The notes below the pieces were generated by a model. It saw only the letters and a list, made by a program, of their open reading frames with translations. It made no database searches and was not told the origin of the DNA. The position numbers were made by a program, and so were the translations under genes. Positions 6,901 through 8,509 of a DNA stretch of 8,509 nt are shown here, piece after piece (within the stretch, counting starts at the first letter, position 1; the number at the start of each line of letters is the position of its first letter). The DNA is taken from assembly GCA_964562375.1 (NCBI GenBank), contig CAZLSW010000102.1, forward strand, positions 1-8,509, read 5' to 3'. Source of the stretch: JAJPXC01 sp964562375. GTDB taxonomy: Bacteria; Bacteroidota; Bacteroidia; Bacteroidales; Muribaculaceae.

Positions 6901-8283
6901 ATCGGCGCCGTCAATCGAATAGTAGATGATCGAGCTTTCGGCCTCACCGCTTGCGATAGTGACATTGGAGCCCGAGGTAGCGTAAGCCACCGCCCCGCCA
7001 TCGGGCGTAAACGTTGGCGCAGCCGCCTTGGCTGTTATACCAGTAGCGCACATATAAAGCTTCGGATATACTGTCGAAGATTGAGAAGCTGAAAATGCTC
7101 TAAAGATATTTGAACTTGTTAAATATTTAATGTAACGAGTACCATTATAGAAATGAATGGCATTATCTGAATCAAAAGAAACTGTTAAATCAGTAGCTGA
7201 TGATTTAGAGGTTGTGGTAGATATATAGGTATTCCCAGTGTTTACAATTAGATATTTATCATCTGATTGTTTTAATACATAAGAATCAGAAGATGAGCCT
7301 TCCTCTATTGAAAGAATACTTACATCCTCACTTGAAACTGTAGCCTCAGTGCCTACTATAGTAACACCATTAGTTACACCCGGGAGTTTGTTATCGCTTT
7401 GGAGACCTGCTGCGTAAGTATTGGTTCCATCGGTGTAAACTAAAATATATTTGGCTCCATCAACGAATTGAGATGTACTGGTAACTAAGGTGTAAACATC
7501 TCCACTTCCCAAAGAAGGTATTGTAAATGACTTAGTTATAGTTGCTGAATTTTCACCGTTGAGAGAAGCATAGGCTGAAATTGAACATGATTCGTTAATG
7601 GTTACCGTAGCCGAATTTACGCCATCAGTATAATTATACGCTCCCTCATCAATTGAATAGTGAAGGGTTGCGCCCTCGGTGCTTGAGGAAATTGTGACTT
7701 GTGTCCCTTCAGTTACAGTGATGTCCGTACCAGTTTGGTCAACGCCTCCAATGGAGAATGTTGGGTCGTTAACGCCGCTTGAAGACGCTGCGTAAGTTAC
7801 TGTAATGGCACCTATTGCTACCGTACCATTAGCCGAAGATGAACGAGAAAAGTTAAGTATAATTTCTCCCGCTGCACTTCCTTCAAAGGTTAGTGTTGAA
7901 GCATCTTTTGCTGCAGTAGCCATAGCTTGGGTAGATCCAAAACCCTCATCACCTACAGTTACGGATAAGTTTGTGGCAGTAGTTGTGCAGTAACAAAGAA
8001 CCTGAATTTTTGATATTGTTCCAGTTATGTCGGAAGTGGATAATTTTACATATGATAGGGCTCTTTTATTTGCCGCAAACCCAGCATAAGAAGAGTTGAG
8101 GGTTTGTGCATAAGTAGCATCAGTAGCCAATGTCCATGATACGCTATTAAGGGTTTGGGCCCCAGCGTTAACCGCATTACTACTACCCATCCAAGGATTT
8201 GAGGAAAAAGTATAATTGTAAGTGTCGGCAAGTATATGGATACAGGTTAGTACCCCCAGGAGTGAGAGTAAGAGTCTTTTCAT
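3901..8283 (-). CDS. Giant secreted modular protein with chitobiase-C-terminal-like and beta domains
   Basis: A 1460-residue protein, function not recognised. Residues 1-19 form a signal peptide (MKRLLLSLLGVLTCIHILA, cleavage near A19). Residues 21-166 look like a beta-sandwich. Chitobiase/hexosaminidase-C-terminal-like (Fn3-associated) domains occur at about 173-256, 421-508, 509-586, 587-668, 669-749, 921-1006 and 1276-1407, marked by YYSIDG/YYTTDG and 'SISAYA'-type strands. Three larger beta domains, at about 262-413, 752-914 and 1014-1270, each begin with a [GE]xxYI[IL]-type strand. The tail (1413-1460, KVFNLQGQLL ... YKALLK) resembles the C-terminal sorting-type domain of secreted Prevotella- and Muribaculaceae-like proteins, possibly type IX secretion. 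No catalytic domain is visible, so adhesion or glycan binding at the surface is a guess. Base composition shifts sharply within the gene. The start is the ATG at 8281-8283; the gene is monocistronic in this window. Confidence 0.9.
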   Translation of the reverse strand: MKRLLLSLLGVLTCIHILADTYNYTFSSNPWMGSSNAVNAGAQTLNSVSWTLATDATYAQTLNSSYAGFAANKRALSYVKLSTSDITGTISKIQVLCYCTTTATNLSVTVGDEGFGSTQAMATAAKDASTLTFEGSAAGEIILNFSRSSSANGTVAIGAITVTYAASSSGVNDPTFSIGGVDQTGTDITVTEGTQVTISSSTEGATLHYSIDEGAYNYTDGVNSATVTINESCSISAYASLNGENSATITKSFTIPSLGSGDVYTLVTSTSQFVDGAKYILVYTDGTNTYAAGLQSDNKLPGVTNGVTIVGTEATVSSEDVSILSIEEGSSSDSYVLKQSDDKYLIVNTGNTYISTTTSKSSATDLTVSFDSDNAIHFYNGTRYIKYLTSSNIFRAFSASQSSTVYPKLYMCATGITAKAAAPTFTPDGGAVAYATSGSNVTIASGEAESSIIYYSIDGADYESDYTPVSLLVSDGCSISAYAVLCDGDGDPIADSQSSTVTKSFTVQACSFIISHESGSYPEGTVVTITPTPADATITWIYDDGGEGDSGETATITLTTDGTLDVKVSKTGYKPAEDTYTYTVTHACAKPTFDVTVDTETGYATVAKGATVTISSTTTGATIQWRLSETDDWTTGTEVTVTDDCTIYVQVIKEGYTTATGSIVVKVQQLPAPTISPASTTFGEDETVSVTISHDTADATIYYTTDGWTTTQSGASPVTFTVSTTTTVEAYATHASYKDSEHATATYTQKALRKFVYTTNVKPGVEYVIMSSNAGATSFYLMGLKEGSNKHCTALSSGFTLSDDKMYLSVDADTEANIVRFDDNGDETYNMYSISHSNYFNGSTTNATVTFSSTAEKVKITSTTAQSNVENMYWTQINWQGSGHTGYYLQKNDTYPYFGSYNGGQRHVYLYMDASGATEAISPIFSQSNCILVKGTTIKVTCATEGADIVWTFTDKQGKDISSKVTVSYVEDEGWSFDVNQDMIVTAKATKEGLTDSSVVTATYTIVDTDASPRYFKRVKSIDEIKAGVASGEEYIIGAYSRFYMKGDAGVEDYKDAARPALMSLAQQGVSGNDFRLFGAPRTSDDSSVTNFVLIGQEDGIIDDSDDEIQVNNNGVMAMRAKDNVESGYSELAFVKIVAVTDKTNITAADKSDLTDVDLYALKLGDKYIAGITGDNNRLKLVDTPEEAPVKLSFVDYTASAIPEKDEYLVDRILCEWVLTLDAASDKGEGEHTFKCLEYNFGSNINVFSCYQHKNEGIEQVYPFFYYEEDYSVEKAEAPVIEVKYQNATSEAVRNSEGYVGQLHYPNDDNHMIPTVTFDLPSRMKGGSVGKRPKATPTDYTSNDVVICAVAKHSNNEYIEGATTYHKSKPGEALVMPVYSDCDVYAYAMLDGYSTTRSENSPMYYLSVKDTTGIVEVGVDEIEAGAKVFNLQGQLLPRPVKGQVVIVAPNDGRAYKALLK

Positions 8284-8331
8284 AAGCGTAAGTTTTTTAA
8301 GATTATGTTAGTAAGTTAATTAGTAATCTAT

Positions 8332-8414
8332 CCTTTGCACTGGCGGCTTGCGGGGGGGTGGCTGTTTGGGGTTTTGAGGCCGCCGGGCGTCGGCCCCCCA
8401 AGCATTCGCAAAGG
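8332..8414. repeat. GC-rich island bounded by inverted CCTTTGC/GCAAAGG
   Basis: CCTTTGC (8332-8338) and GCAAAGG (8408-8414) flank a very GC-rich block in an otherwise AT-rich region. Inside, GGCGGC (8342-8347) pairs with GCCGCC (8379-8384), and a run of seven G (8352-8358) can pair with six C (8394-8399). If the promoter call at 8409-8416 is right, this block lies in the 5' leader of the giant gene and would form a strong RNA structure. Confidence 0.5.
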
Positions 8415-8416
8415 TA
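8409..8416 (-). promoter_or_regulatory. Candidate -7 box for the giant gene
   Basis: The minus strand reads TACCTTTG, an exact TAnnTTTG match. The nearest TTTTTG upstream ends 26 bases away, longer than the usual spacing, so the -33 element is poor. Transcription starting just downstream would give a leader of about 120 bases before the ATG at 8283. No Shine-Dalgarno sequence precedes the start codon. Confidence 0.4.
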
Positions 8417-8451
8417 GGTATTACACTTTAAAAATATATGGTCAAAAAGGT

Positions 8452-8476
8452 TAAAAATTACCCCAGTTCGGGATAA
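8452..8476 (-). terminator. Weak hairpin followed by T-run, possible terminator of an off-window gene
   Basis: On the minus strand TTATCCC and GGGGTAA can pair (one G-T wobble) around a GAAC loop, and TTTTT follows. That would suit the end of a minus-strand gene beyond 8509. The stem is short, and no coding sequence is visible in the last 90 bases. Confidence 0.25.
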
Positions 8477-8509
8477 ATACTATTCACCAGGTGGCATTTG
8501 AGCGTGGTT

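Noticed and set aside
8230..8283. Lipoprotein signal in the giant protein (Cys14)
   Set aside because: The residues before Cys14 are V-L-T; lipoboxes need Gly, Ala or Ser just before Cys. An ordinary signal peptide with cleavage near Ala19 fits better.

Overview
The window looks like chromosomal DNA from a Gram-negative Bacteroidales bacterium. The evidence is the large secreted protein with chitobiase-type beta domains and a C-terminal tail ('KVFNLQGQ...') typical of gut Bacteroidales, the Bacteroidetes-style RsmF-like and RsmI-like methyltransferases, and -7 elements of the TAnnTTTG type instead of clear Shine-Dalgarno sites. The housekeeping genes are GC-rich by eye, which suggests a GC-rich lineage such as Barnesiella- or Alistipes-like bacteria. 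The family cannot be fixed from sequence reading alone.

Layout. Positions 1-170 are an AT-rich upstream region with a 10-bp-period TTTTGTG repeat. A tight two-gene plus-strand unit follows: an RsmI-like SAM methyltransferase (171-908) and, 3 bases later, a YycJ/WalJ-type metallo-beta-lactamase-fold hydrolase (912-1979). It converges on a minus-strand RsmF/NOP2-Sun rRNA cytosine methyltransferase gene (3390-2017), with a GC-rich hairpin in the 37-base gap acting as a likely bidirectional terminator. The linker of the RsmF gene carries an in-frame array of 10-bp repeats (2356-2493), the most unusual feature of the window. Positions 3391-3900 are a gene-free stretch holding several consecutive inverted repeats and a second copy of the GC-rich terminator. 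A single 1460-residue secreted protein fills 8283-3901 on the minus strand. Upstream of it lie a GC-rich leader island and a candidate promoter.

How it fits together. Two RNA-modification-type enzymes and a probable nuclease make up the housekeeping part. The two transcription units share short upstream sequence elements (GTTGATTTT and CTTTTGTGGTCAA), in the same orientation to the gene. The giant protein is a modular beta-rich surface or secreted protein with no visible catalytic domain. It alternates chitobiase-C-terminal-like domains with three larger beta domains, and its base composition changes close to domain boundaries. I see no defence system, CRISPR array, tRNA, rRNA, transposase or integrase. 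The best leads for something undescribed are the repeat-bearing methyltransferase gene (possibly slippage-prone) and the hairpin-rich intergenic region.
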